Below, one piece after another: positions 1-8,387 of a DNA stretch of 64,000 nt (positions are counted from its first letter, which is position 1; each line of letters starts with the position of its first letter). The DNA is taken from assembly GCF_000336955.1 (NCBI RefSeq), contig NZ_AOLI01000012.1, positions 12,358 to 76,357 on the forward strand, given 5' to 3'. The stretch comes from Haloferax larsenii JCM 13917 (lineage in GTDB: Archaea > Halobacteriota > Halobacteria > Halobacteriales > Haloferacaceae). The position numbers and the translations under genes were made by a program. The notes beneath the pieces were generated by a model that was given only the letters and a program-made list of their open reading frames with translations, was not told where the DNA came from and searched no databases.

Positions 1-386
1 ACCCACCTGTTGCTCGATAGGTATGATTATACTATGTAGGGTTAAGTGGTTGTGAACTTAGTCAGCGTTTATTAAGTCTATGTCTCGGCATATTCAACTT
101 TAGACACGTGTTTTATTCATCAGTTACGCTGCTATCCCAGCGGTTGACCAATCAAATCAATTTGAGGGACAATCAAGGTAGGTTTGTTAGTTAAGGTGTT
201 CAGAGGATGATGCGGAGAACGAAGCAGGAACAAGACAGACTACTCTATCGACTGGTAGTTAACAACTGACGACCCGTGCATCAAAATGCGCAGGCTCTAC
301 TATCTCAATTGCTAGCTGACGCACCACTAGACAGTGTCGAGATGCCATCAGTTTATAATTTAAGGGTGTCATTTTCCAATCATTAT
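1..386. other. gene-free AT-rich stretch before the lipoprotein gene
   Basis: No convincing coding frame is visible. The stretch is clearly AT-richer than the rest of the window, as in haloarchaeal accessory islands. A perfect 6+6 palindrome with a 2-base spacer (tcaaat/atttga) lies at 152-165. It may hold the promoter of the downstream lipoprotein gene, but I cannot assign a TATA box with confidence. Confidence 0.5.
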
Positions 387-1358
387 ATGACAAACAGGCT
401 ACCGCGGAGAACGATTATCTCAGGTATTGCTTCCAGCTTCGCTGGTTGTCTTGGTAGCTCGTCATCCGGAGACACAGCATCGTCAAATGATACTAAAACG
501 CAGCGACCAACAGCTGCTCAGATACGAATAGGAACGCGAACAAACTCTAAGCCAACCACAAAGAGAGAAACCGAAGCGAAACACTATGACCTCTTCGCAG
601 TCGGTGGCCAATCAAACGCTTCTGGGCGCGGAGACTCATCGAATAGTCCCAACCCAACTGCAGGTAATGCTATTGAATATGTGAATGAATCAAACGAAAT
701 TAAGGACCCCCTCGACGACCCAGTCCAACAGAATAATGATGAATCTGACACTGGGTCTGCATGGCCATCGTTTTGTGTAACCTACTACGAAATTACAGGT
801 CGTCCAGTAGCTATCGTCGGTGCAGCGAAAGGAGCAACTTCCCAACATTCTGACGCCGACGCTGGGGTGGGGAATTGGGACTCATCTGGAGAACTCACTC
901 ATGACCTTATTACGTCTGTTAATAATGCAATTAGTGAAATAGAAAGTCGAGGCTACTCTGTAACGTTCCGGGGGATACTCTGGTCGCAAGGCGAGCGAGA
1001 TGCTCAGCAAATCAATGAAGGAGAGATTACGAAGTCAAACTATAAGACAGCACTCGAAAACATGATTGCCCGCTTTCGAACTGCGTTCGGGTCAGACATG
1101 CCGTTCTGGATTTTTGAGACTGGGTACTGGGATGGCCATAGGGAAACACAGGGCTTCCAAGATGTGCAAACTGTCCAACAAGAGGTTGCACTCTCGCAGA
1201 ACCACACTTGGATGGTCTCGGACAAACAGAAAACGTTCCCATCTTTGGGCTATACTGATGGAGGCCTTCACTACGATCAGAAGGGATACAATATCATGGG
1301 TGAAACTGGAGGCATAAACGTCGCTGCACGTCTCTGGCCAATTGAAATCTTCGGATGA
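387..1358 (+). CDS. Tat-type lipoprotein, CE6/sialate O-acetylesterase-like SGNH hydrolase
   Basis: A predicted exported esterase of 323 residues. The ATG at 387 is preferred over an upstream in-frame ATG at 276 because it directly opens a lipoprotein signal: an RR pair at residues 7-8, then FAGC with Cys21 as lipidation site, followed by a Ser/Thr-rich linker. The mature domain has the family signatures: GQSN near residues 74-77 (nucleophile Ser76), WSQGE near 198, and a C-terminal Asp-x-x-x-His (DGGLH, about 291-295) completing the triad. CE6/SASA enzymes remove O-acetyl groups from polysaccharides or acidic sugars; the actual substrate here is unknown. The gene is AT-rich and sits beside an IS remnant at the edge of the glycosylation block, which suggests horizontal acquisition. 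A role in trimming surface glycans is inference only. Confidence 0.75.
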   Translation: MTNRLPRRTIISGIASSFAGCLGSSSSGDTASSNDTKTQRPTAAQIRIGTRTNSKPTTKRETEAKHYDLFAVGGQSNASGRGDSSNSPNPTAGNAIEYVNESNEIKDPLDDPVQQNNDESDTGSAWPSFCVTYYEITGRPVAIVGAAKGATSQHSDADAGVGNWDSSGELTHDLITSVNNAISEIESRGYSVTFRGILWSQGERDAQQINEGEITKSNYKTALENMIARFRTAFGSDMPFWIFETGYWDGHRETQGFQDVQTVQQEVALSQNHTWMVSDKQKTFPSLGYTDGGLHYDQKGYNIMGETGGINVAARLWPIEIFG

Positions 1359-1535
1359 AACGCGGTGGTTCGACAGCAAACAACGGCTAATGCTTCGATT
1401 GACGACAACAGCTTATCTTCGGTTTCTGCACACCATCAGCATCAGTGGCAATACCGTCGTGAATGCACTGTAACCAGAAGTTTATCTCGGGAGGATGTCT
1501 ACTTATTGACCCACTCAATTGAAGGGCACTGTCTA
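1359..1535. other. short non-coding stretch between lipoprotein gene and IS remnant
   Basis: One short GTG-initiated open frame crosses this stretch, but it matches nothing I recognise and runs into the inverted repeat of the IS remnant. I see no supported gene here. Confidence 0.4.
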
Positions 1536-1539
1536 GTTA

Positions 1540-1561
1540 GGCCAGTTTAAGAAGTGAGCAG
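1540..1561 (+). repeat. left terminal inverted repeat of IS remnant
   Basis: Pairs with the reverse complement of 2113-2135, with about 16 of the first 20 positions identical. It marks the outer left end of the decayed IS6-like element. Confidence 0.65.
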
Positions 1562-1606
1562 TTCGTAGACATAGTACTTTGTCGACCTAAACTGCTCACA
1601 GAGTCT

Positions 1607-2104
1607 TTGCAAACGGCGAATTATGAATGTTGGCAGCGCGAGCGGACGGCGAACGTCCTGACGGGCGTCGCCGTCCGACTCCATGCTGCCGGTCTTTCAC
1701 TCAGAGAGACAGAAGCGATTCTCCGGCTCCTCGGCGTAGAACGCTCGTTTCAAGCGATCTTCCAGTGGGTACATCGGCTGACTGACAGCGTTGCAGACCC
1801 GCCGAAGGCGCAGCCGAGGCGGGTCGCAGTCGACGAGACCGCTGTCAAAATCAATGGCGAATGGTCTTGGTTGTACGCTGCAATAGATCTCGACACAAAA
1901 GTAATTCTTGACGTCGCGTTGTTCAAGCGTCACGGAACCAATCCGGCGGCTGCGTTTCTCCACGGAGTGTGCGAGAAACACAGTGTCCGAGGGATCGTGT
2001 TTCTCCGAGAAACTATGGAGAACGCAGCTGCTGGGCCAGTAGTTTCTCCTAAATCCGTCGAAAAGCACTCGCTGAGCAGGTCTGCGACATTCATTCCAAA
2101 CTAA
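1607..2104 (+). pseudogene. truncated IS6-family transposase
   Basis: The open frame gives 165 residues. Residues about 20-60 resemble the N-terminal part of haloarchaeal IS6 transposases (RLHAAGLSLRETEAILRLLG, then FQWVHRL). The first catalytic Asp is present in RVAVDETAVKINGEW, followed by the usual WLYAAIDLDT. The stretch that should carry the second Asp (normally FLVDG...) is degraded to FLRETMEN, and the third catalytic Glu region is absent. The true N-terminus is also unclear, since the frame opens on a non-ATG codon inside the family's N-terminal region. The protein is therefore almost certainly inactive. Its frame lies within the paired terminal repeats. Confidence 0.75.
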
Positions 2105-2112
2105 CACAGCGA

Positions 2113-2138
2113 CCTACTCATTCCTCAAACTGGCTTAA
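2113..2138 (-). repeat. right terminal inverted repeat of IS remnant
   Basis: Inverted partner of the left repeat at 1540-1561. It ends about 45 bases before the aglF TATA box, so the native aglF promoter appears to be intact. Confidence 0.65.
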
Positions 2139-2183
2139 TCAGCCGGTGTCCGGGACTGTTTCATTATCTGTGTGTCACTAATG

Positions 2184-2191
2184 TATTTAAA
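2184..2191 (+). promoter_or_regulatory. TATA box of aglF
   Basis: tatttaaa is centred about 26 bases before the chosen ATG at 2214. This spacing is typical of leaderless haloarchaeal transcripts and supports that start over an upstream ATG at 2181. Confidence 0.6.
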
Positions 2192-2213
2192 CAGAGCTTG
2201 TGAATACTGGTTT

Positions 2214-2945
2214 ATGCAAGCAGTCGTCCTCGCCGCTGGCAAAGGAACTCGACTCCGGCCACTCACAGAAGACAAACCGAAGGGAATGGTCGAAGTCGAC
2301 GGGAAGCCAATCCTGACACACTGTTTCGACCAACTCGTCGACCTCGGTGCGGAGAAACTCGTCGTCGTCGTCGGATACAAAAAAGAGGTCATCATCGAGC
2401 ACTACGACGACGAATACCGCGGTGTCCCTATCACGTATTCCCACCAGCGTGAACAGAAAGGACTCGCACACGCTCTCTTGACCGTCGAAGAGCACGTCGA
2501 CGAGGACTTCATGCTCATGCTCGGGGACAACATCTTCCAAGCGAACCTCGGCGACGTTGTCAAGCGTCAGCGAGAAGACCGGGCCGACGCCGCCTTCCTC
2601 GTCGAAGAGGTAGACTGGGACGAAGCGTCCCGCTACGGTGTCTGTGTGACCAACGACTACGGCGAGATTACCGAAGTCATCGAGAAACCGGAAGAGCCAC
2701 CGTCGAACCTGGTGATGACCGGCTTCTACACGTTCACCCCCGCAATCTTCCACGCGTGCCACCTCGTCCAACCGTCGAACCGCGGCGAGTACGAGATTAG
2801 CGAGGCAATCGACCTGTTGATTCGCTCAGGACGGACTATCGACGCGATTCGAATCGACGGCTGGCGGATGGACATCGGATACCCGGAAGACCGGGACGAG
2901 GCGGAGAACCGACTGCAAGGTAAAACAGAAGCGACATCTGAATAG
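2214..2945 (+). CDS. aglF: glucose-1-phosphate uridylyl/thymidylyltransferase AglF
   Basis: A cytoplasmic sugar-1-phosphate nucleotidyltransferase of 243 residues that makes the nucleotide-activated hexose for N-glycan assembly. The N-terminus has the nucleotide-binding signature [20 protein letters not shown] at residues 4-23, followed by the KPI/L loop. A conserved metal-binding region GDNIF lies near residue 103 and the sugar-binding EKPEEP near 150. Length and sequence fit the H. volcanii AglF that I recall, which acts as glucose-1-phosphate uridyltransferase upstream of AglM. The start at 2214 is chosen because the protein begins [11 protein letters not shown], as in the family, and because of the TATA spacing. 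The gene is followed on the same strand by aglI after about 47 bases, so they are probably co-transcribed. Naming rests on recall of family and gene order, not on a database search. Confidence 0.88.
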   Translation: MQAVVLAAGKGTRLRPLTEDKPKGMVEVDGKPILTHCFDQLVDLGAEKLVVVVGYKKEVIIEHYDDEYRGVPITYSHQREQKGLAHALLTVEEHVDEDFMLMLGDNIFQANLGDVVKRQREDRADAAFLVEEVDWDEASRYGVCVTNDYGEITEVIEKPEEPPSNLVMTGFYTFTPAIFHACHLVQPSNRGEYEISEAIDLLIRSGRTIDAIRIDGWRMDIGYPEDRDEAENRLQGKTEATSE

Positions 2946-2992
2946 CAGCTAACCACCGCGCCTTTTTATTGGCGGGCGTCAACCGACTGCTA

Positions 2993-3883
2993 ATGTCGGG
3001 CTCCGACCGTCCCCGTGTCTCGGTCATCATCCCAGTCTACAACGACCCCGAGGGAATCGAGGATACGCTGACTGCACTCACCAACCAGACGTATCCAGCA
3101 GACAAGCTCGAACTCCTCCCCGTCGACAACGGGTCGACAGACAATACTCGTGAGGTCATCCGCCAGTTTGCTGCTGAAAACGAAACAGTCGAACTCGTCG
3201 TCGAAGATGAGATTCAAGGCTCGTATGCCGCTCGAAACACCGGGATTGAACGAGCCGACGGCGATGTGCTCGCCTTCGTCGACGCCGATATGTACATGGA
3301 CGAGACGTGGTTGGAGACAGCGGTCGAAGCCGTCCAAGACGCACCATACGTCGGGTGCAACGTTGAACTCGTCGTTGACGGCGACGAAACACTCGCGGCG
3401 AGGTTCGACTCCCGAACGGCGTTTCCCATCGAGCAGTACATCACCGAGCAACAGTACGCACCAACCTGCTGCCTTCTCGTCCACCGGTCGGTGTTCGAAG
3501 ACGTCGGACCGTTCGACGCGCTGTTAGTCTCTGGTGGCGATTCAGAGTTTGGAAACCGGGTCGCACAAGCAGGGTACGACCAGCAGTTCGCCGCCGAAGC
3601 GACGCTGTTCCATCCGGTTCGAGATTCGTTCTCGTCGCTCGTCAGGAAAGAACTACGCGTCGGACGGGGCCTGTGTCAGCGACAGGAGTTCTACCCAGAG
3701 CGGTTCGGACGACCCGGCATCCCACCGCGTCCGAGCGGTGCGAAATCACCCGATACGTCCTCGAATCGAGAGCGTTCGCCGGAGCAGATTCTGTTTGCGG
3801 TACTCTCGGTGGCGATGACCGGTGTTCGTGCACTCGGGTACTTCCGTGAGTACGTTCGCTACGTTCGCGGAAACGCGCGGTGA
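2993..3883 (+). CDS. aglI: GT2 glycosyltransferase AglI
   Basis: A family 2 glycosyltransferase of 296 residues that in H. volcanii adds the third sugar (a hexuronic acid) to the dolichol-phosphate-linked N-glycan. The GT-A fold signatures are visible: [10 protein letters not shown] near the N-terminus, DNGSTDNT near residue 45 and the metal-binding DxD as [10 protein letters not shown] near 98. I see no membrane segment; it is likely to work at the cytoplasmic face of the membrane. The ATG at 2993 ([11 protein letters not shown]) is preferred to an upstream TTG at 2969. It lies downstream of aglF and converges on aglG, with a 36-base gap between their stop codons. The assignment to AglI rather than another GT2 rests on position between aglF and aglG and on remembered similarity. 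Confidence 0.85.
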   Translation: MSGSDRPRVSVIIPVYNDPEGIEDTLTALTNQTYPADKLELLPVDNGSTDNTREVIRQFAAENETVELVVEDEIQGSYAARNTGIERADGDVLAFVDADMYMDETWLETAVEAVQDAPYVGCNVELVVDGDETLAARFDSRTAFPIEQYITEQQYAPTCCLLVHRSVFEDVGPFDALLVSGGDSEFGNRVAQAGYDQQFAAEATLFHPVRDSFSSLVRKELRVGRGLCQRQEFYPERFGRPGIPPRPSGAKSPDTSSNRERSPEQILFAVLSVAMTGVRALGYFREYVRYVRGNAR

Positions 3884-3919
3884 GTCACCGAGTCGTTCAG
3901 ACAGAGCTATTCGGTCGAG

Positions 3920-4861
3920 CTACGCGTTCGTCTTCTCCACTAGGTCCGGCGTCAACAACCCGTAGACGTAGCCAAAGCCGACAGCAGCGGTGAACACGAA
4001 GATAGCAATCAGTTGCTGGACCTTCGCCATCGACGGCTCTTTGACGAGTTTGACGAGGCGGTCGACGACGTAGACGAGCATCAGGTCTCGCAGGTAGTCG
4101 TTCTTGTCGCCCGAGGCCTCGGGGTACAAGAGGTCCATCACGCGCTTCGAGTAGCCCTGCCAGAACGACCGGAAGACGAGCCAGCGGAACTTGGTGCGGT
4201 ACTCGAAGAGCTTGTGGTCGACGCGGGCGCGCTTGTTGTAGATGACGCGCTTGCCGGTGTTGTTGTAGATGCGGATACAGACGGGTGCTTCGTGGGCTTG
4301 CACGTGCTTGTCGCCCTTCCGGCCGGTGTTCGTGTCGTAGCCACCGGCTTCGAGGAACACGTCGCGCTTGAACGAGATGTTCGAGCCGTAGGTGTTTCGG
4401 ACACGTTCCATGTGGTGTCCGAATCCGCGTTCGTCACAGCCGACGAGCCAGTAGAACTCCTCCGGGAAGAAGTCGGGCTTGCGAGCGACCCAGTCGGGGA
4501 CGACAGTGCCGCCGACGGCGACAGCCTCGGGATTCTCCTCGTAGGTCTCGACCAGCGTCTCGATCCAGTCTGGTCGGGCCGTCGCGTCGTCGTCGATCAT
4601 CGCGACGACGTCGCCCGAGGCGAGTTCGGCACCCTTCGTCCGACTGTAGGAGATACCTCGGTTTTCGTCGTTGCAGTGGAGGACGACGTTCTCTCTGTCG
4701 CCGAAGTCTTCCTCGACACGCGCAAACACTTCCTCGTTCCCGTCGACGACGAGGACCACTTCGAGGGGTTCGTAGGTCTGTTCGAGCACGCTCTCGACGG
4801 CTTCGGTAAACGGTTCGTACCGTTCCATCGAGTAGGTACAGACCACGACGGAGACTTTCAT
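3920..4861 (-). CDS. aglG: GT2 glycosyltransferase AglG
   Basis: A 313-residue family 2 glycosyltransferase. In H. volcanii AglG adds the second sugar, a hexuronic acid, to the lipid-linked N-glycan precursor. The protein starts MKVSVVVCTYSMERY, has DGNEEVF near residue 40 and the metal-binding motif MIDDDATARPDW near 90. A hydrophobic segment close to the C-terminus (about 285-305, AIFVFTAAVGFGYVYGL) could anchor it in the membrane. It is the only agl gene of the aglF-aglB stretch on the minus strand and diverges from aglB across 115 bases. That gap must hold both promoters. The donor should be UDP-glucuronic acid supplied by AglM nearby; this is known for the pathway, not visible in sequence. 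Confidence 0.86.
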   Translation of the reverse strand: MKVSVVVCTYSMERYEPFTEAVESVLEQTYEPLEVVLVVDGNEEVFARVEEDFGDRENVVLHCNDENRGISYSRTKGAELASGDVVAMIDDDATARPDWIETLVETYEENPEAVAVGGTVVPDWVARKPDFFPEEFYWLVGCDERGFGHHMERVRNTYGSNISFKRDVFLEAGGYDTNTGRKGDKHVQAHEAPVCIRIYNNTGKRVIYNKRARVDHKLFEYRTKFRWLVFRSFWQGYSKRVMDLLYPEASGDKNDYLRDLMLVYVVDRLVKLVKEPSMAKVQQLIAIFVFTAAVGFGYVYGLLTPDLVEKTNA

Positions 4862-4976
4862 CGCCCGGTGCTACCGAGGACGGCCGAATAAGCATTGTCC
4901 TTCGGTCGAATTCACCCAAATCGGTCGAAATCGCCTATCACAAGGCTTATGAAAGGCTTGACAGTTGTTGGGCACA

Positions 4977-7900
4977 ATGAGCGACGAGCAACGAGAGTAT
5001 TCGCCTTCCGTAGCGGATCTCGCTCGCGACTGGTATCACATACCGGTCCTCTCGGCTATCGTCCTCGTCATGCTGTGGATACGACTCCGCAGCTACGAGG
5101 CGTTTACCCGAGCGGGCTCGGTGTATTTCTCAGGAAACGACGCCTGGTATCATCTTCGCCAGGTCGAATACACGGTCAAGCACTGGCCTGCAACCATGCC
5201 GTTCGACCCGTGGACGGAGTTCCCGTTCGGAACGAGCGCGGGACAGTTCGGGACGATTTACGACCAACTCGTCGCGACCGCGGCACTCGTCGTCGGGCTC
5301 GGTAGCCCGTCGTCCGACTTGGTCGCCAAGACGCTGTTGGTCGCCCCACCCATCTTCGGTGCCCTGATTGCGATTCCGACGTACCTCATCGGCAAGCGTC
5401 TCGGTGGCCGACTTGCCGGTCTCTTCGGCGCGGCCGTCCTGATGCTCCTCCCCGGAACGTTCCTCCAGCGCGGTCTGGTCGGGTTCGCCGACCACAACAT
5501 TGTCGAGCCGCTGTTCCAGGGCTTCGCCGTCCTCGCTGTCATGATCGCCCTCACGGTCGCCGAGCGCGAGAAACCCGTCTGGGAACTCGTTCAAGCCCGC
5601 GACCTCGACGCCCTCCGTGAGCCACTGAAGTGGTCTGCACTCGCTGGCGTCGCGATTGCGCTGTACATGTGGTCGTGGCCGCCGGGCATCCTTCTGGTCG
5701 GTATCTTCGGTCTCTTCCTCGTCTTGAAGATGACTTCCGACTACGTTCGCGGACGCTCGCCGGAGCACGCCGCGTTCGTCGGAGCGGTGTCGATGCTCGT
5801 CACTGCAGTCCTGATGGTCGTCCCGTTCAACGAGCCGACGTTCGGTGTCACCGACTTCGGCTTCCTTCAGCCGCTTTTCTCCCTCGGTGTCGGTCTCGGT
5901 GCCGTGTTCCTCGCTGGCCTCGCCCGCTGGTGGGAGTCGAACGACGTCGACGACCGCGGCTACCCGGCTGCGGTCGGTGGTATCGCAGTCGTCGGACTCG
6001 TGCTGTTTTCGGTGGTTCTTCCGGACGTATTCGGAAGCATCGCACGGAACTTCCTCCGCACCGTTGGCTTCAGCGCCGGTGCGGCGACGCGAACCATCGG
6101 TGAGGCACAACCGTTCCTCGCCCAGAACACGCTGCAGGCAGCCGGTATCTCCGCCGTCGACCGCATCATGTCGGAGTACGGCTTCACGTTCTTCACCGGT
6201 GTTGCCGCTGCCATCTGGTTCGTCGCCAAACCGCTCGTCCGAGACGGCGAGACGCGCAAGATTGGCTACGCCGCAGGTGGTCTCGCAGGCATCGGCCTCC
6301 TCTTTTTGCTTCCGGTTATCCCGGACAGCATCGGCGGCCTCGTCGGTCTCGAATCCTCGCTTGTCAGTCTCGGTATCGTCACCGCCATCATCGTCGGTGC
6401 GGTGATGCAGGCTGACTACGAGAGCGAACACCTCTTCGTCCTCGTGTGGGCGGCCATCATGACGTCGGCCGCGTTCACGCAGGTTCGTTTCAACTACTAC
6501 CTCGCGGTCGTCGTCGCGGTCATGAACGCGTATCTCCTCCGCGAGGTGCTCGCCATCGACTTCGTCGGTCTCGCTGACATCGACCGACTCGACGACGTTT
6601 CGCCGGGACAGGTCGCCGCGGTCGCTATCGCGGTGCTCCTCGTCCTCACGCCGGTCCTCATCGTCCCGGTTCAACTCGGGAACGGACAGGCGACCAACAC
6701 TGCGTATCAGGCCGCCGAAACCGGCCCCGGCCCAGTCACGCAGTGGGACGGGACTCTCGGCTGGATGCAGAACAACACCCCGAAGGAGGGGTCCTTCGGC
6801 GGTGCATCGAACGAGATGGACTACTACGGGACGTACAAATACACGGACGACTTCGACTACCCTGACGGCGCCTACGGCGTGATGTCGTGGTGGGACTACG
6901 GTCACTGGATTACCCTCCTCGGCGAACGAATTCCGAACGCGAACCCGTTCCAGGGTGGTGCGACGGAGGCGGCGAACTTCCTGCTCGCCCCCGACGAGGA
7001 GCAGGCGTCTGACGTCCTCTCCTCGATGGGCGACGACGGTGAAGGCGAGAACACGCGCTACGTCATGGTCGACTGGCAGATGGCCTCGACCGAGTCGAAG
7101 TTCGGCGCACCGACCGTCTGGTACGACCAGTCGAACATCTCCACCTCGGACTTCTACAACCGCGTCTACCGCCTGCAGGAGCAGGACGGCCAGACGCGCC
7201 TCGTCTCCTCTGCGAACGTTCACGACCAGCGGTACTACGAGAGCCTCATGGTTCGGCTCTACAAGTTCCACGGGAGCGCAACGGCACCCTCGCCCATCGT
7301 CGTCGACTGGGAGGAACGCACCAACGCCGACGGTTCGGTGACGTTCCGCACGACACCCGCTGACGGCCAAGCGGTCAAGACGTTCGACAACATGAGCGCG
7401 GCCGAGGAGTACGTCGCCAACGACCCGACCTCGCAGATTGGCGGCATTGGCTCGTTCCCCGAAGAGCGCGTCGAGGCACTCGAACACTACCGCCTCGTGA
7501 AGTCGTCGAACAGTTCGTCGCTCCGCTCCGGTTCCTATCAGAACTCGCTCGTTCGCGCGCGCAGCACCTACGGCATCCAGCCACAGGCGCTGCTCGGTAA
7601 CAACCCGGCGTGGGTCAAGACGTTCGAGCGCGTCCCCGGTGCGACGGTCGAAGGCAGCGGTGCCCCGGCCAACACGACGGTGACTGCTCGCGTCCAGATG
7701 CGCGACCTGACGAAGGGTACGAACTTCACCTACACCCAGCAGGCGCAGACCGACGAGAACGGTGAGTTCACGATGACGCTGCCGTACTCGACGACCGGCT
7801 ACGACGACTACGGTCCCGAAAACGGCTACACGAACGTCAGCGTCCGCGCGACTGGTGACTACACCTTCGCCGGACCGACGTCGTTCGAAGGCAACAACAC

Positions 7901-8159
7901 CATCGTCAGATATCAAGCACAGAACGTCAGCGTGGACGAAGGCCTCGTCAACGGTGCTGAAGACGGCACCGTCGAGGTGACGCTCGAACGCGCCGAGTCC
8001 GAGCTCTCGTTCAACAACGACGAAGCGTCTTCGAACGAAACCGCCACGAACGAGACGGCAACGAACGAGTCGGCAACCAACGAAACTGCGACGAACGACA
8101 CGTCGACCAACGAGTCGGCCGCCATCGACGCCGGCGCGCTGACCGCGGTCGTCGCGTAA
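4977..8159 (+). CDS. aglB: oligosaccharyltransferase AglB
   Basis: The 1060-residue membrane enzyme that transfers the glycan from dolichol phosphate to Asn of secreted proteins. The N-terminal half is multispanning, from about residue 20 to 570. Metal-binding regions GNDAWYH (near 50) and FADHN (near 170) lie in the first external loops. The STT3/AglB catalytic signature WWDYG is at 638-642 in the external domain. The ATG at 4977 (MSDEQREYS) is chosen over a TTG four codons upstream. The C-terminus is unusual: six sequons of the form N-E/D-T/S repeat every five residues from 1020 to 1045, followed by a short hydrophobic tail. Other sequons lie in the external domain. It diverges from aglG and is followed by convergent aglM. 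Identity is secure from size and motifs. Confidence 0.95.
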   Translation: MSDEQREYSPSVADLARDWYHIPVLSAIVLVMLWIRLRSYEAFTRAGSVYFSGNDAWYHLRQVEYTVKHWPATMPFDPWTEFPFGTSAGQFGTIYDQLVATAALVVGLGSPSSDLVAKTLLVAPPIFGALIAIPTYLIGKRLGGRLAGLFGAAVLMLLPGTFLQRGLVGFADHNIVEPLFQGFAVLAVMIALTVAEREKPVWELVQARDLDALREPLKWSALAGVAIALYMWSWPPGILLVGIFGLFLVLKMTSDYVRGRSPEHAAFVGAVSMLVTAVLMVVPFNEPTFGVTDFGFLQPLFSLGVGLGAVFLAGLARWWESNDVDDRGYPAAVGGIAVVGLVLFSVVLPDVFGSIARNFLRTVGFSAGAATRTIGEAQPFLAQNTLQAAGISAVDRIMSEYGFTFFTGVAAAIWFVAKPLVRDGETRKIGYAAGGLAGIGLLFLLPVIPDSIGGLVGLESSLVSLGIVTAIIVGAVMQADYESEHLFVLVWAAIMTSAAFTQVRFNYYLAVVVAVMNAYLLREVLAIDFVGLADIDRLDDVSPGQVAAVAIAVLLVLTPVLIVPVQLGNGQATNTAYQAAETGPGPVTQWDGTLGWMQNNTPKEGSFGGASNEMDYYGTYKYTDDFDYPDGAYGVMSWWDYGHWITLLGERIPNANPFQGGATEAANFLLAPDEEQASDVLSSMGDDGEGENTRYVMVDWQMASTESKFGAPTVWYDQSNISTSDFYNRVYRLQEQDGQTRLVSSANVHDQRYYESLMVRLYKFHGSATAPSPIVVDWEERTNADGSVTFRTTPADGQAVKTFDNMSAAEEYVANDPTSQIGGIGSFPEERVEALEHYRLVKSSNSSSLRSGSYQNSLVRARSTYGIQPQALLGNNPAWVKTFERVPGATVEGSGAPANTTVTARVQMRDLTKGTNFTYTQQAQTDENGEFTMTLPYSTTGYDDYGPENGYTNVSVRATGDYTFAGPTSFEGNNTIVRYQAQNVSVDEGLVNGAEDGTVEVTLERAESELSFNNDEASSNETATNETATNESATNETATNDTSTNESAAIDAGALTAVVA
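8034..8120 (+). repeat. 15-base coding repeat encoding six N-glycosylation sequons
   Basis: Within the 3' end of aglB a degenerate 15-base unit repeats about six times and encodes N-E/D-T/S-A/S-T. Asn codons fall at residues 1020, 1025, 1030, 1035, 1040 and 1045 of the protein. Length could vary between strains by slippage. Confidence 0.85.
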
Positions 8160-8321
8160 GTTCGCTCGACGCGGTTCGCAGTCCGCAACTCGATTCGCCG
8201 TCCGAAACGCACTTCTTCCATTTTTCGACCCAGAAAGCGACAGCGCTCGCTTCGGACCCGAGCCGACGAGAAAACAGTGAAAGGGCTGAGTAGCTAGATT
8301 GGGGTTCGAGACTCCCGCACC

Positions 8322-8387
8322 CCTCAGGCGAGCGGTTCGTAGTCCTCAGGCGAGTGACTCGGAGTCCTCAGACCAACGACTCGTAGT
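8322..8387 (-). repeat. three tandem 22-base repeats at the aglM 3' end
   Basis: Copies lie at 8322-8343, 8344-8365 and 8366-8387. Each starts cctcag and ends with a close variant of gactcgtagt. The third copy contains the last codons and stop of aglM, so the other two look like duplications of the gene's 3' end beyond its stop. Confidence 0.75.

Larger units (their letters stand above)
1536..2138 (+). mobile_element. decayed IS6-like element of about 600 bp
   Basis: The two ends are imperfect inverted repeats. The left end reads ggccagtttaagaagtgag from 1540, and the reverse complement of the right end (about 2113-2135) reads agccagtttgaggaatgag. Between them lies the middle of an IS6-family DDE transposase. 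Intact haloarchaeal IS6 relatives are noticeably longer, and the 3' part of the transposase is missing, so this copy looks internally deleted and not self-mobile. The bases flanking the ends do not form a matching 8-base target duplication, which fits an old or recombined insertion. Confidence 0.7.

Noticed and set aside
1365-1550. Short open frame between the lipoprotein gene and the IS remnant
   Set aside because: It starts with GTG, matches no family and ends inside the IS inverted repeat.
1532-2143. Eight-base target duplication around the IS remnant
   Set aside because: The flanking eight bases on each side (tctagtta and taatcagc) do not match, so no target duplication can be claimed.
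5130-7916. 928-residue open frame antisense to aglB
   Set aside because: It lies wholly under a clear gene, is rich in Arg, Asp, Glu and Val in the pattern of GC-rich shadow frames, and shows no domain.
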